Of a DNA stretch of 64,000 nt, positions 1 through 11,700 are shown piece by piece. The first letter of the stretch is position 1, and the number at the start of each line of letters is the position of its first letter. Where the stretch lies: positions 5,489,746-5,553,745 of the forward strand of contig CM018604.1 of the NCBI GenBank assembly GCA_009192285.1, in the 5' to 3' direction. The notes beneath the pieces are model-generated. The model did no database searches. It was not told the DNA's origin and saw only the letters and a list, made by a program, of their open reading frames with translations. The stretch is from Morchella semilibera. Lineage: Eukaryota > Ascomycota > Pezizomycetes > Pezizales > Morchellaceae. A program made the translations under genes and the position numbers.

Positions 1-2
1 TG

Positions 3-500
3 GGAGAGAGAGACAGGTACAAGCAGATCCTGCACCACTATGTCCGTGGCCACTGGGCGGTAGTGCTAGACGTCCCCCTCCTCTTCGAGGCACACCTCGA
101 CGTGCTCTGCGGCGCCGTGCTAGTCGTTGGCGTCAGCTCGCGCGAGGAGCAGCTGGAGCGGCTGCTCGCGCGCGACCGCGCCGCCGGCGGGGGCATGACG
201 CGGGGGGAGGCGGAGCAGCGCGTGGCCGCACAGATGCCGCTGCTGGAGAAGGTCGCACTGTGTGAGCGTGTGTATGGGCGCAGGGGCGAGGTCGTGTGGA
301 ATGATGGCGGCGTGGAGGCGCTGGAGGGCGAGCTGGGAAGGGTCGTGGGGGGGTGGGGCGCGCGGAGGACGGGGTGGTGGAGGCTGCTGTGGGGGTTCCC
401 GTTGGTGGCGGGGGTGTGTGCGGTGGTTGCGGTGCTGGGGAATTTGTGGAGGAGGAGGAGGGGGGAGGTGGAGGGGGTGAAGGAGAGGGCGAGGTTGTAG
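3..500 (+). CDS. CAB5: Dephospho-CoA kinase, 3' part only
   Basis: Last step of coenzyme A synthesis: ATP-dependent phosphorylation of dephospho-CoA. The window opens inside the gene, so the N-terminal P-loop is missing. The frame is open from position 3 and ends with TAG at 498-500. The visible part reads WAVVLDVPLLFEA, the typical CoaE/DPCK core, followed by a helical region (REEQLERLLARD), the segment MTRGEAEQRVAAQM and a VVWNDG motif; these match the C-terminal half of the fold. A tail with one hydrophobic segment (WWRLLWGFPLVAGVCAVVAV) and an Arg-rich end suggests membrane anchoring, as in many fungal homologues. Third codon positions are strongly G/C, like the next gene and unlike most of the window. 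The gene symbol is by homology to the yeast enzyme. Confidence 0.85.
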   Translation, partial: GERDRYKQILHHYVRGHWAVVLDVPLLFEAHLDVLCGAVLVVGVSSREEQLERLLARDRAAGGGMTRGEAEQRVAAQMPLLEKVALCERVYGRRGEVVWNDGGVEALEGELGRVVGGWGARRTGWWRLLWGFPLVAGVCAVVAVLGNLWRRRRGEVEGVKERARL

Positions 501-1311
501 GGGTTGTGTCTGGGTGTGGTAATGTCTTTCTTTCTTTCCTTCCTCTTCTTTCTTTCTTTCTCTCTTGTCTGTCTTTACGGCAGTATATATATGTATGTAT
601 ATATGTACACAATCACTACCAATCACAGCAGCAGCAGTATCAAGAAACCACCCCGTTCTTCTCCACCAGTTCGTTCTCGCTCTACCCCGTTTTCTAGTCC
701 TTACGATCATTTCCCCCCGTATATAGAATTGGGGGGGCATTGGGGGGGCCTTAACTGGGCGGGCGGGATATATATATATAACTACAAGTATATATATATA
801 TAGCTGTGCCCTGAGTACAGTCTTGTTCCCAGACCCCAATCGGTACCTCTTTTGGTCCTCCGGTGTAGACTCATATAAAATACTCAAACACCAAAATAGG
901 TATGGTATGGGCAGTACGAGATGAGCACCCCCGGGTACTTGTGTGTAGCTATGTATCCCATGCAGTTAGTTATTTCTGAGCTGTATTGCATTCGAGTGCG
1001 AATTTGTGTCTGTATGATCTGTATTGCATTCGAGTGCGAGTTTGTGTCTGTGGCACGTCTGTATATTTGGTATAGTGACTGCGGCCTGGCAGATGGGTAC
1101 GTGGGTTATAGGTGGTGTTGCGTAGACTGCAATTGAGATATTCAGTGTCAGGAATTGTATTATCGTCCCTTGATACTGCATACATAAGTATAGCTATCAC
1201 CCTCCTTATCCCTGCAGCACTGTTACTCATCAACCCAACCCCACCACCACAAACAACCCCACCAGACGTCATCCATCCACCCCACCTCACCTCACCCCAC
1301 CGCAACCCACA
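501..1311. other. Gene-free spacer with low-complexity tracts
   Basis: No coding sequence is supported. It holds a C/T-rich tract (about 531-570), TA-rich microsatellites (about 583-605 and 766-800), runs of seven G around 731-748, a tandem 38-bp duplication (981-1051, listed separately), and a C/A-rich stretch (about 1235-1311) directly before the next start codon, which is probably its 5' leader. Confidence 0.6.
981..1051. repeat. Tandem duplication, 38-bp period
   Basis: Two copies of a 33-bp unit beginning CTGTATTGCATTCGAGTGCG lie at 981-1013 and 1019-1051, separated by ATGAT. They differ at one position (AATTTG versus AGTTTG). Confidence 0.9.
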
Positions 1312-1808
1312 ATGTCCTGGCACCAAACCACGCTGCGCCTTCCCTCCCGCTCGCGCGGCTCCTACCTCATAACCCCCGAGATCACCACCGCGCTCGGCGC
1401 GGAGCTCTCGCGCTACCGCGTGGGCCTGCTGACGCTCTTCATCCAGCACACGTCGTGCGCGCTGTCGCTCAACGAGAACTGGGACAGCGACGTGCGCGCG
1501 GACATGAGCGATGCGCTCGACCGCATCGTCCCCGAGGACAAGGGCGGCCAGGGCCTCTACCGCCATGACGCGGAGGGCAGCGACGACATGCCGGCCCATG
1601 TCAAGAGTGCGCTCATTGGCGCGAGTATCACCGTCCCCATCACGGACGGGAAGCTGGCGCTGGGGACATGGCAGGGTGGGTTCCCCCTGGTTTTGATGTG
1701 AGAGGAAGAGGGCTAACTGGCGGACGGGTAGGGATATGGTATCTGGAGTTTCGGAGGGCGAAGCATGCGAGGAATGTGGTCGCCACTATACAGGGGGAGC
1801 TGAAGTAG
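1312..1808 (+). CDS. YjbQ / UPF0047 family protein
   Basis: Two exons, 1312-1675 and 1732-1808, give 146 residues. The 56-nt intron has GT-AG ends and a CTAAC branch point. Splicing is supported because it joins LGTWQG to IWYLEFR, matching the family C-terminus; reading through gives an unrelated end. Family hallmarks are [20 protein letters not shown] near residues 44-63 and [20 protein letters not shown] near the end. Bacterial YjbQ forms a compact trimer and has been linked to a weak thiamin-phosphate-synthase-like activity; the role of the fungal proteins is not settled, so no substrate is assigned. Length fits the family (about 140 residues). Coding sequence is very GC-rich, like the dephospho-CoA kinase upstream. 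Confidence 0.92.
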
Positions 1809-2287
1809 ACCCCGGGGTAGAATAGAGTCCATAGAGGAATAGAAGCTGTTTTTTCTGGTGCTTGTTGACCTCCCTCCTTTCTTTCTGTTATTGCTGCCGT
1901 GAGATGGCCTGGTGACGGTCGCGCTCTGGGCTAGTGGACCGAAGGTCTCCAGCCAGATATGATATGTACCAGTATGTCAGCGTGTGGCCTTCTTGTTTGA
2001 CCAGCCCCAGCTTGAGAACCGGCAGTATGTGATAGATCCATCAATCCATCAACCCTGGAGCATGTATATATCCAGACCCGTATCTCGCCATACAAAAAAC
2101 CCAGAACGTCCGTCGGCGGTGTGGTGTGTACTATGTCTATTTCTTTAGACATGTTGAGCGAGTGACGGCCCATGACTAGCGATACCACCCTGCGCATGCG
2201 TGGGTGCGGCCAAAGGAGTAGAGTAGAGAAGAGTAGAGTAGGGTAGAGCGCCTGTCTGGTTTGGATATCACGTTGCGGCACAGTACC

Positions 2288-2312
2288 GTGCTGTGCTGTG
2301 CTGTGCTGTGCT
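2288..2312. repeat. (GTGCT)5 microsatellite
   Basis: Five perfect tandem copies of GTGCT in gene-free DNA. Confidence 0.95.
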
Positions 2313-5300
2313 GGGTGTGTGGATAGTAGGGTGTGTGGGTGGGTGGGTGGGCAAACCAGCCAGCAGTCGACCGGGCAGCCAGATCTAAACATGCTGTCCC
2401 ACACGAGAAGGCATATGCACCTTTGGCCGTCGTTCTAATAAATCGATCGCCACACGGTGGGGAGGGAGGGACTGGACAGGTTGCTTTTCTCCCCCCCCCC
2501 CCGGAAAGTGGAGGGGGGCAGGACAAAGCGGTGTATGGAGAGGGAAAAGTGGGGGGTGAGTACCTGTATCCGGCTCTGTGGGGGTGGAATAATATAGCTC
2601 GTATGCCCCTTTTCTTATATATGGTAAACGAAATTTGCATGCAGAGACGTACGTCTGATGGAACCCTAACTCCCAATTAAGTTTTTTCTTCAAATAAATT
2701 AGCTATGAGCAGTTTCCAAGTACTGTGGAATAGCTCGGGTGATGGAGCAGGTTTTTGAATGTTGTTTCTGCCCCCTATGCGCACAGGCATCTTTTTCAAC
2801 AGGATTAGTTGATTGATTCTTCCCACCCCAATCGTCTAATTCCATGTGGTCCACGATGGCGATGGAAGCAAGCGCCTCGTGGTGTAATACGAGGTATACC
2901 CTTCCATGAACCGAAGCACCTCGATACATGGTATATCTCTCGACTCGAGTCGGCTCGGCTGCGCGCTCTTCAAGCTGCCAGAGCAGATATACTCGTGTAT
3001 TATAGATCCCGGGCAATCGAACCAGACAAGACCTATTGAAAACCCACTATCAAGACCCACCTCGAGGTGAATCGAGACAGCTCGAGGCATAGGTGATATG
3101 GCTCGAGGAAATCCAAAGCAGATCTCACTAGAGAGATGGGCAACTCGGTACGCCCTGTCTCCTCCGCCTCGATGCGCTTCGTGGACCACACTGCAGTCCA
3201 ATTTCCCTAATTACACGTTTAATAGTTAGCGCATGCAAGAATAAACGATATCCGTACAGGCAATTGTATATGATTCAGTTGCCGGGCTGTTAGAGCGGAG
3301 GGTTGCATGTACTGGACGAATTAACCAACCAACCAACTAACCACCCGGCTGTTGTCATAACCTACGGGCTGCACACAATTAATCAGCTGTATTTTCAAAC
3401 GCCGAGTGATATCTTATGACTCTTTGCTTCGTCCGTTTTCTGCCGATTCATTAACTCTGCATACTTACTTCGTCTTAACCGTAATTATAATTCCCCCTTC
3501 CGGGAAATATACGGGTCATTTATGTGAGAATACTAATGAGCCCTAATACCACTGTCGATCACATCGATCTTGTGACGTACCTACTTATAATTACTACGCC
3601 GCCGTTCAATTTCTCTTGCGAGCACGCAGGTACGTAGCTGATACGCATAGCCGGCATAACCCCAGCGGCAGGAGCCTTCTAAGCCTATCCAGGGATTATG
3701 AGGTTATGCGCAGTTGCCGGTGTCGACATGTATCGAGTGATTACTGCCTCATATTGACGTCAGATAGCAGCCAAGCTGTCAGATCCCTCCATTCATGATC
3801 GTCGTCACTGTGGATGGTGTACGCGTGTGGAGTACTTTGGTACTATCTTCTGGGTTGGTGATGGTGTAGCTGGAGGTTTGGCTCATTGTTTGGTAGTTTT
3901 TGCGGTGATGTTTATCGAGGGGTTCTGGCTTTGTATCTCCGGTACTTTGAAAACGTAGTTTGAGATATATTTTCGAGTACCGTCGATGGACCTGCGCCTC
4001 AAGGGGCTTTGTGGTCTTTGTGTACTCCACCTTGTAATCTTTGTACCCGCCAGGCGGGGATCTACCTTGAACATGACTCTTCAAGTAGAGTAATTGAAAT
4101 TATTTCTTTCTTTCCCAAAACCACGGAAATCAAGTTCCACCCAATCAGCAATCTTTATCCGGTACGGCGGCGGAGAACTGATCTCCAGCAGGGATTGGGA
4201 ACGTACTAGCTAGGTAACCCGAGTTTCTCTCCGCCAATTGATAAATGTACTATTACTTTGGCGATGTCCACCGGTGTGTACATCAAGTTGTATTCTCCCG
4301 GTATTTTTTCCTTTCGAGTACGTACTTGCCTCCAGTAGACTACCGGTAAATAGCCAGACAGGCGACGGCTTTATTGAGGTGATTATGAAAATCGGGAAAG
4401 TATGAAGATAATTGAAGGGCCTTCAGACTAACAGACGTTAGTATTTTTGCGAAAGTTACAAAGGGTTCTCAGGGTTTGGGTTCGTTCGGGTTTCGAGGTT
4501 TTGAAGGCGCTGTGCCCTATCGCTAACTGTCCATAAATGGGCAGGATCACCAACCCCAGCAGTTGACCAATAACGCAAGTCCACTCTGTCAGCAATCAAT
4601 AGTACTACTTCTTCAGATACCGGCCTGACAAATAATGTTAATTAGAGTAGGCGGTTGCATTGAGCATCTAGCAGCAGACAAATGGGACCGTCCCATTCTT
4701 TCCCTAGATCAACCCTCTACCGCACACAGCTCTTGGGCCCCAAAATGCACAATCCGCGTGTAAGGCTAGGATCGGCCCCATCCCTTAAGCTTTCCATCCA
4801 AAAATTGCGCCTGATCTCGCAGCAAGCTGAATATCGCCGTGCCAAAGGTCCGAGGAGCTAGAAAAGGGTAGGAGGTCGACTGACCGCCCTTTAACGCTTG
4901 GCCTGCATATGAGCGAAACCTTTCCCCATGTGGGCTAACTACATGGCGTAAAAACTCTCTCACTCACTATCTAGAGCTGGCTAGCTAGATAGGAAGCTTC
5001 ACCGTTAATTTCCTCAGGATTCTTTTTCTTTCCTTTTTTTTTTTGACTCAAACCTTTTTTAATCACAGTTCGAAACTTGGCCATAGAGCTTCTGGATCGC
5101 CTCTAGCTGGATGGGCGAAAGTTCAATTCATGTTTGGGTAACTGGGACCTATCAGAGCTTAAGGTTTCTGCTCGGCTCTTGATTCGAATCCCGCCCTCTG
5201 GGAAAAGTGGTACGATGGGCTAACTAGCATCTGGTGGGTGATCTGGCGACTACCCTTTGTGGCTCTAAAGCTGTCAACTACTTACAAAATAAACCGTCAG

Positions 5301-5485
5301 CAGAGTCGGGGGACTTTAGGTATGCATGCATGTGTACTCGGGCAAGTAGAGACTTTGATTAGCCCCATATTTCAATTATCTGGTTGGCAGACTTTGGGAT
5401 CGATACTAATCAGGTTAGCCAGTATATACATACTCCATTCCATAATCTGGTGCTAATATACCGGCCTTATTGAGCAGCTCGATAT

Positions 5486-5608
5486 TAGAGCGTTTTGGCA
5501 ACCAACTTCCGAGTCCAGATTTTTAGTTCTTGGCGGCCGGTTTTTGGTGTGGATAGCCCGCCAAGAGCTCAAAATTTGTGCTCAAAATTTGATTGCCAAA
5601 ACGCTCTA
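5486..5608. mobile_element. MITE-like element with perfect terminal inverted repeats and TA ends
   Basis: A 16-bp perfect terminal inverted repeat, TAGAGCGTTTTGGCAA at 5486-5501 and its reverse complement at 5593-5608, bounds 123 bp. The outer TA on both ends would be the target-site duplication expected of Tc1/mariner-type elements. Inside is a second inverted repeat (CTTGGCGG near 5529 and CCGCCAAG near 5559) and a direct repeat of CTCAAAATTTG (5568-5578 and 5581-5591). There is no coding capacity, so it would be a non-autonomous element. Calling it mobile is an inference from structure. Confidence 0.7.
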
Positions 5609-6826
5609 TTCCAAATCTAACTTTGAGAGCAACAGACGGCCATTCATACAGAGTGGGATATCTTGGTGTAACCCCAGATATACACAGATCCAGTGACTGG
5701 ATTGAGCCTTATTATGGTGCACTATTTGCCTCTATCTGCAAAGGACCCTTGCGGGCCGAGATAGACCTGCATTCCCCGAGACCTTTGGTCGCCTTTAACG
5801 AAGCCCCGTGGAACTTCGAGGGGGGGCTGCCCATATGCACCATGCGAGTGCCTGTGCTTTTTGGCACGCCCTGTGCCCATATATATAAAGTATTATATGG
5901 GACAGAACGCGGAGATTGCGGCTGAGTGATACTTCATGAATATACCTTTTGGGTTGCCCCGCCTTGCGCGGTGGTGGAGTTAACTACTTTAGGCTGGTTG
6001 GATATGGGCTAAACCAACGGAACGGGCCGAAAAAAAAAATAACCAAATCGAGGTCGGTGGCTAACGGATCTGATAAAATGGAAATGATCAAAACCCCAAG
6101 ATCCAGGTCTCACACACACACAAAGCTTTGTTTCGCGGCGTTTGCGAGTTGACAAGCGGAACCAGGAACCGGCACAAGTATCATTAGCCAAAGGACAAGG
6201 ACATACACAAACTGAGCCCGGTAGGGGAGATTCGGTTTGGGATGAGAGTGAGACATAGACACACAAAAGTAAAACTAGAAAGGAGAAAGAAAGGGAGAAA
6301 AAAAAAAGAATCACCACTTCACCGCGGCAGGCAGTCTCACTGCGCAGATGGTGATACAAATCCAATTGAGAATCAACCTACAGCACGTGTTGGCTCGGCG
6401 AATAAAACTGATGGCGTTCGTGATAGGCAAATGTAGGTACAAGCAACATTACACTCTGACTAGAGTGGTACATTTATGTGCTGAGGCACAAGAAATTACG
6501 TGTTGGAATTGGGGGGCAAATCAAATTTGATAGCAATTGGTAGGAACTTCTCACCGTCATTCCCCCCCACATGAGCTAGTTTAATAGTAGTAGAGTCGGT
6601 ACAGATAACTAGTCATTGGACTTATGGACAACTAAGATTACTATCTTTAGGTGCATACCTATTGTCTAGACCCGGGGAATGCACTTGCAGAAGGTAGCTA
6701 AGACCCGAAGGACAGAGAACCAGCCTTATACCAAAATTAATAAAAGCTACGGGGATCATCGGATCTCCAGGCCAATAAACTCCCCTACATACTTGTCTCT
6801 ATCAACGGTCAACCTACTAGCTACTT

Positions 6827-6939
6827 AGTGCGTTGGGTAAGACCAGTCTCTTTTTACAGGTTCGCAGTGTAAGCCACACCATTTTTCTGTGGCTTATGCC
6901 GTGAACCCGTAAGAACAGACCGGTCTTATCCAACGGACT
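6827..6939. mobile_element. Long-hairpin MITE-like inverted repeat
   Basis: Two 52-nt arms (6827-6878 and 6888-6939) are inverted complements at 42 of 52 positions, around a 9-nt loop. Arm ends are AGTGCGTTGG and CCAACGGACT. Eight of the ten mismatches are transitions. No clear target-site duplication is visible. It could be an old foldback/MITE or a hairpin-forming RNA locus; there is no coding sequence inside. Confidence 0.6.
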
Positions 6940-7550
6940 TTTGCGGTACTTATCGTCATGCCAAGGCTCAATTACCCCTGGCTACATCTAACTGACGTTT
7001 AAATCTTGATATGTTTCGTCACAAGCTTCCAAAAAGGATTATATATTACTTACCTTACATTAAATACTAGTGATTAGAACACCTAAAACAGACTTTGCCC
7101 CGCCAACTGTTCGTTCGTGCGCTCGCTGCTGTTGTTGGGTTGACCTGCTGGGGAGTGGGAGTCCGATCCTAAAGGGCCGGAACTTCTATCCGTCAAATGT
7201 CAAATGTCAACAAGAAGCGCCAGCCGGCAACCGGCGATCATATTCGGTACCGTACCGAGCTTTCGGTTCCCTGCGCCGCCGATTCATTATGGGAGGCAAC
7301 CGTTTGTTCTGCATGCTGTAAAAGACTATTGTGGTGCCTTTATGCCCGTTTTCCGGGTCTCAACGATATCAAATTAGAGCCCGATAGTTAATTGGATTTG
7401 AACGTATCTCATGACAGGAATGTGACCTCCCTTCTTAAGCTTCTTTCGTAAGGGCGAAAAACGATCGAGTCGATGAAGCTCGGTGCCGGTGTTCACCCCC
7501 GACGCCACCATTTTCAGATGTGTGGGTAGAATTAAGAAAAGCTGAGAGTG

Positions 7551-7557
7551 TATAAAA
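7551..7557 (+). promoter_or_regulatory. TATA-like box before the F-box gene
   Basis: TATAAAA lies 104 nt upstream of the F-box start codon. It is the best core-promoter candidate in the spacer; the start of transcription is not visible. Confidence 0.4.
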
Positions 7558-7654
7558 ATGTCCTCAATTCACATCTAAAACCGAGAAAAGGGAAAGGCCT
7601 GTTGTTGCTATTCGTAAAGATATCACCTTCCACCCCTGCCCGCTTGCGGCAATC

Positions 7655-8755
7655 ATGAACTCACTCAGCCCTGAGCTCATACGTGAGATCTTTCTCCATC
7701 TCGACGAAAAAGCAGACATATCGCGGTTTCGCCTGGTCCAACGAACATTCGCACTGATAGGTAAAGAAGCACTCTTCACTTACATTAATGTATCGCCTAC
7801 GTTCCAGAGCTTGACACGACTTATTGAACTTTCCCGACACAACCACATCGCGTGTTTTGTGCGGAAACTTTCGCTCAGCGTTGACGCCATGCGAGTTATG
7901 GTCTGGAGTACTATTAGTCAACGTCTCGGCACAGAAGACGTTGATAAGCTCGATTACCGAACGCTGATCGTATTTCGTAGCCTCGTCAATGAATGCCAGG
8001 AGTTTCAAAAGTCATCTGATTATGTCGCGATGCTCTCCACAGCTTTTAGCCGGCTCCCAAGATTATGTCATATCTCACTACTCGAGAGCTCACCCTCAAC
8101 ATCTTCCAATTCAGGAGCTGTTACTCTGATGGACCGATATGCCCATACAATAGATCCCCCGCATTTTCACGGGTCATGGGGTGAAAAGGACCACCTTCGT
8201 GCATTTTCCGCACTTATTGATGCTTCATATTTCACCGGCACAACACTGGAGTCATTCGAGACTACCGGGCTTATTGACCAAGCTCTTTTTAAGGATCGGG
8301 AGCTTCTGCGCCGGGCGGCTACTGTGTTTAGAGGGTCTCGAGAGCTGCGACTTTTGTTTTGCGGAGAAGAACCAGCACAGGCACGGGCACAGGCGACGCA
8401 AAAGCTACATGAGAGATACCTTGTTGATGTAATATCTTCGGCAGTGGGGCTGGAAAAGTTAACAGTGGATTTCAATGCATGTCCGCCTGCTGGCCATGGC
8501 GGTGCTTTGTTTGGGAAGATCTTTGGTGGAAATGGTCAGAGGTGGGAGAAGTTGAAGGAGCTGATAGTTGGGGGTATCAATGTCAGATGCGAGGAGTTGA
8601 TTGTGTTTTTGGGACAGCATCGGAAGACTTTGGCAGTACTGCAGATGAGAAGATGTGGATTGGTGGGAGGGTCTTGGGATGAAGTGGTAAAGTTTTTGGA
8701 CAAGAACCTGGTATTAAAGAACCTGGAGCTGGATGGTTTGATAGCTAGGCTATGA
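7655..8755 (+). CDS. F-box domain protein
   Basis: Intronless 366-residue protein. Residues 1-45 (LSPELIREIFLHLDEKADISRFRLVQRTF, broken here by RLVQR) form an F-box-like helix set: Leu-Ser/Pro-x-Glu-Leu followed by a hydrophobic pattern, as in many fungal F-box proteins with an N-terminal box. F-box proteins link substrates to Skp1-Cul1 ubiquitin ligases. The rest is Leu-rich and helical without clear repeats, so the target is unknown. The ATG at 7655 directly precedes the F-box. Codon use is mixed, unlike the GC-rich genes at the left edge. Many such genes in fungi are young, lineage-specific family members; this one stands alone in gene-poor DNA. Confidence 0.75.
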   Translation: MNSLSPELIREIFLHLDEKADISRFRLVQRTFALIGKEALFTYINVSPTFQSLTRLIELSRHNHIACFVRKLSLSVDAMRVMVWSTISQRLGTEDVDKLDYRTLIVFRSLVNECQEFQKSSDYVAMLSTAFSRLPRLCHISLLESSPSTSSNSGAVTLMDRYAHTIDPPHFHGSWGEKDHLRAFSALIDASYFTGTTLESFETTGLIDQALFKDRELLRRAATVFRGSRELRLLFCGEEPAQARAQATQKLHERYLVDVISSAVGLEKLTVDFNACPPAGHGGALFGKIFGGNGQRWEKLKELIVGGINVRCEELIVFLGQHRKTLAVLQMRRCGLVGGSWDEVVKFLDKNLVLKNLELDGLIARL

Positions 8756-11700
8756 GTGATGGCACGGAAGCTTGTTCGCGAATATTTCCTATGTTGTGGG
8801 ACAGCCCTGGAGAGAATTTTCCTTCTCAAGGTTTCAGATTTAATTAGGAAAATTATACTTTGGGTAGGAATTGCTGGAAAATCAATCTTTGACTAGCGAG
8901 TGATAGTTGGTGATTATCATTTTCTAATGGAACTTTCCGTTTGTGGCTGGGATATGTACTAATTAACATTATTATGCTAGTAATATTCATAGTATTGACG
9001 AGACTCGGGAAAGACGATATATCCACTTTATTTGTAGTATAATAATATGGGGTTTGTATATTTCTATTTATGCATTGTGTATGATGGATGTACGTTTACT
9101 TTCCGACACTAATTATCACCCGACCCCAATATCATATCAACGATAAGGCTTAAGTTGCCATCCGTCCTGTCTAATTCCTCCCGATAGCCCCGAAACCCAA
9201 AACCCCCCACGTTTAATATTTTTCCCCCGTAAATTCAGACAATATTAACAATTATCATCAGTGTTAACAGTGCCAGCAGCGCTAACTACCGCGTTAATAA
9301 CACAAGAGAGGGGGGGGGAATAAAAAAAGAAAAAGAAAAAGAAAAGAAAAAGGAAATATATAGTGACAAAGCTCAGCCCTGAATTAATATCCCTCCCGAG
9401 ACATATTGCACGTGCCCCCCAAAAGGCCCCGATGCCTGTCACGCAAAATGGAAGGACTGACGCAACTCGTGCGCCCCCGGTACTAGACCAAGAAGTCTCA
9501 TATGTCCTTCACGATATGTCTATTCCGCAATCACTGCGCATTTTACAAACAAGTTTCAACAGTCACTTTACCGGTATGTATATATAATAATGACTCATGA
9601 TCACAGACCCGGAATCTAGCATATACCCCCCTACATACCTGCGTTTTCCGTTTCTTGGTGACGGTTTCTGATTTGTCTTGTTTCTCTAGTTACGTCTAGG
9701 TCCTCTGTTTTTTTTGTCCCTTCTCCCTAGCACCTTTGTACCTGTTAGGCGCTCCTGCAGTGGGCCTAGCACGAGTACAGCAGGAGGTATAACAGGGAGT
9801 AAGAAAGAAGATTTGAGGTGAAAATACGAGTTTTGGTTTGGCACACATGACAGATAATCTGCAGGGTGATCCCTTCTTATCCTCAAACACGATTCATATA
9901 CAAGTAAGCGCATCGCAATTATTGTTAATTCATGGCCTTATGGGGTATTTTGGGACGAACACAGGCATGATATGCGATTTTAACCAGTAAAACTGGGGAT
10001 TTTGGCAGCTTACCATATGCGTAATCACCACCACTCCCCCATCACTCCCCCATCACTCCCCCCTTATTACTCCATCACGCATGTATGAAGTATCAATCAA
10101 TCAATCCACCCCCCCCCCCCATCCACGGCTGTGAACGGTTCACTGACAGGGTACATACATATATTCCGAAGCGGGAGGGGATTAGAAAGCTTGGGCCTTT
10201 TCAGGGTCTTTTCAGTTGGTTTTGTTTCGTGCGATATCTCTCAATATCCAGATATCGAAGGTGGTTTAAGGTTCATCCTTGCTTAGTTACTGCAGCATTT
10301 ACTAGACGCAGCATTGCGGACGTGGTTTTGATGTCCCTCATTGAGAAAGGATATGGTATCGATCCCAGGCGCGGAGGTCAATTGTGGACACGAGGTAGTG
10401 AATCCCTGGGGCTTGATTTATTATTCGTTTATTCAGCATATACCAGGTGAGATGTGCATGTGAGATGCAGTGTTGGGTGCTTTATGTGTAATGAATACTA
10501 GGCCCTTATTCGTGCCTATCAGCTTGTGGATTGCATAATATCCCGGGAGACCCAGGTCGGGGGATTACTTACTCACTTTGTTTTCGTTTTCTTTCGGGAC
10601 CGTTCTAATTTGTCCTGCGCAATCATATGTATTCCGGGAAAGGGCTTCTTTCTCATTTCAACCAATTTTCTTTGATATTTTTCGGCGAGAATTCTTCATG
10701 TTTGAACCCAGCTCGTTTCCTCACTCACAATTCAACCATCCCGTCTTATCCCCGATAATGAAGGCAGGCGTTAGATGGACTATCGGTTGTTTATCTCTAT
10801 TAGGTCACGCACGCGATTCCGCTCCCCTACCCTAGAAAATAAAGCATCGTGAGACACCAACTTTGGGATGCCACTGTGTTGTGACTGGCCGCCGTGGTTG
10901 TATGTATTAATCATGGTGGCTAAAATCATCTAGTAAATACCTCTTATGCTCAAGGTATTACCAAATCCTGGACCCTGGCAGGTGAATATCATTCCATTTT
11001 TGAAATCTCGAACCTTTGAAGATTCCTTCTCCTCTCCCTCTTCCTATTCCGCTGCCCTTGATCCCTGTCCTCTGTGCCTTACGGATTTACCGTCAATTAT
11101 ATTCTACCGGAGAGTTAGCTAGGGGTAAGGAGGGGGGTCTTCAGTTGAATATCACAATTGAATCATTTACCCTCACCTACCTCAGGAAACAAAAGTCGGC
11201 ATGGCATACGTGAGACAAAGATCTTTAAATTTTCTGTAGCCACGTGTTCCGCCGGTCCGCCCGGTGAGACAGTAAATCCCGATGATCTGCTCTTAAGCGC
11301 TTGGCTGAATATCTATCTTTTGGCTTTGCTTATCGATCCCGGAGATATGAATCGTGAGAACATGCCTGATCTGGCGAGAGGTTCTCTATGTAGCGGATAT
11401 TCTCCCATTCGCCATAGACTGTACCAGATGGTTTTAGTCTATAGTCATTGTTTACATGCTGGCCCTAGATGTCACGGTCATTGACCGCATGGCGGTGTGC
11501 TACCAGAACCATCAAAGACAAAACCTCAATATCAAATCACCCCGTTTACTTATTTGTTGCCACAACCCATGCTGTGTCACACCTAAACAAAAAGTGACAT
11601 CCGCTCCCATCCACCTGCAGCTGTCCCCCAATTCAGGAATGCATGGTCTGAGTTGGGCTCTCGATACATTGATCTTGATAGCACTTATATTTAGGATTCG

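Larger units (their letters stand above)
1809..7654. other. Long AT-rich gene-free region with two mini-elements
   Basis: No supported gene; open frames here are short and lack recognisable domains. Contents: a GAGTA-rich tract (about 2217-2248), GTGCT x5 (2288-2312), a C-run near 2491-2503, several CTCGAG-rich palindromic words (about 2940-3120), a CCAA/CTAA-rich tract near 3320-3345, inverted-repeat elements at 5486-5608 and 6827-6939, and the F-box gene promoter at the right end. Confidence 0.6.

Noticed and set aside
120-887. 255-codon antisense frame at the left edge
   Set aside because: Shadow of the GC-rich dephospho-CoA kinase plus simple repeats; low-complexity Pro/His/Arg translation.
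5175-5210. GATTCGAATCCCGCC, resembling a tRNA B box
   Set aside because: No complementary T-stem on either strand and no matching A box or acceptor stem upstream.
5593-5925. 110-codon open frame on the + strand
   Set aside because: It begins inside the terminal repeat of a mini-element and has no recognisable domain or promoter features.
10085-10450. 121-codon open frame on the + strand
   Set aside because: It starts next to a C-run, has no domain, and has the same composition as surrounding DNA.
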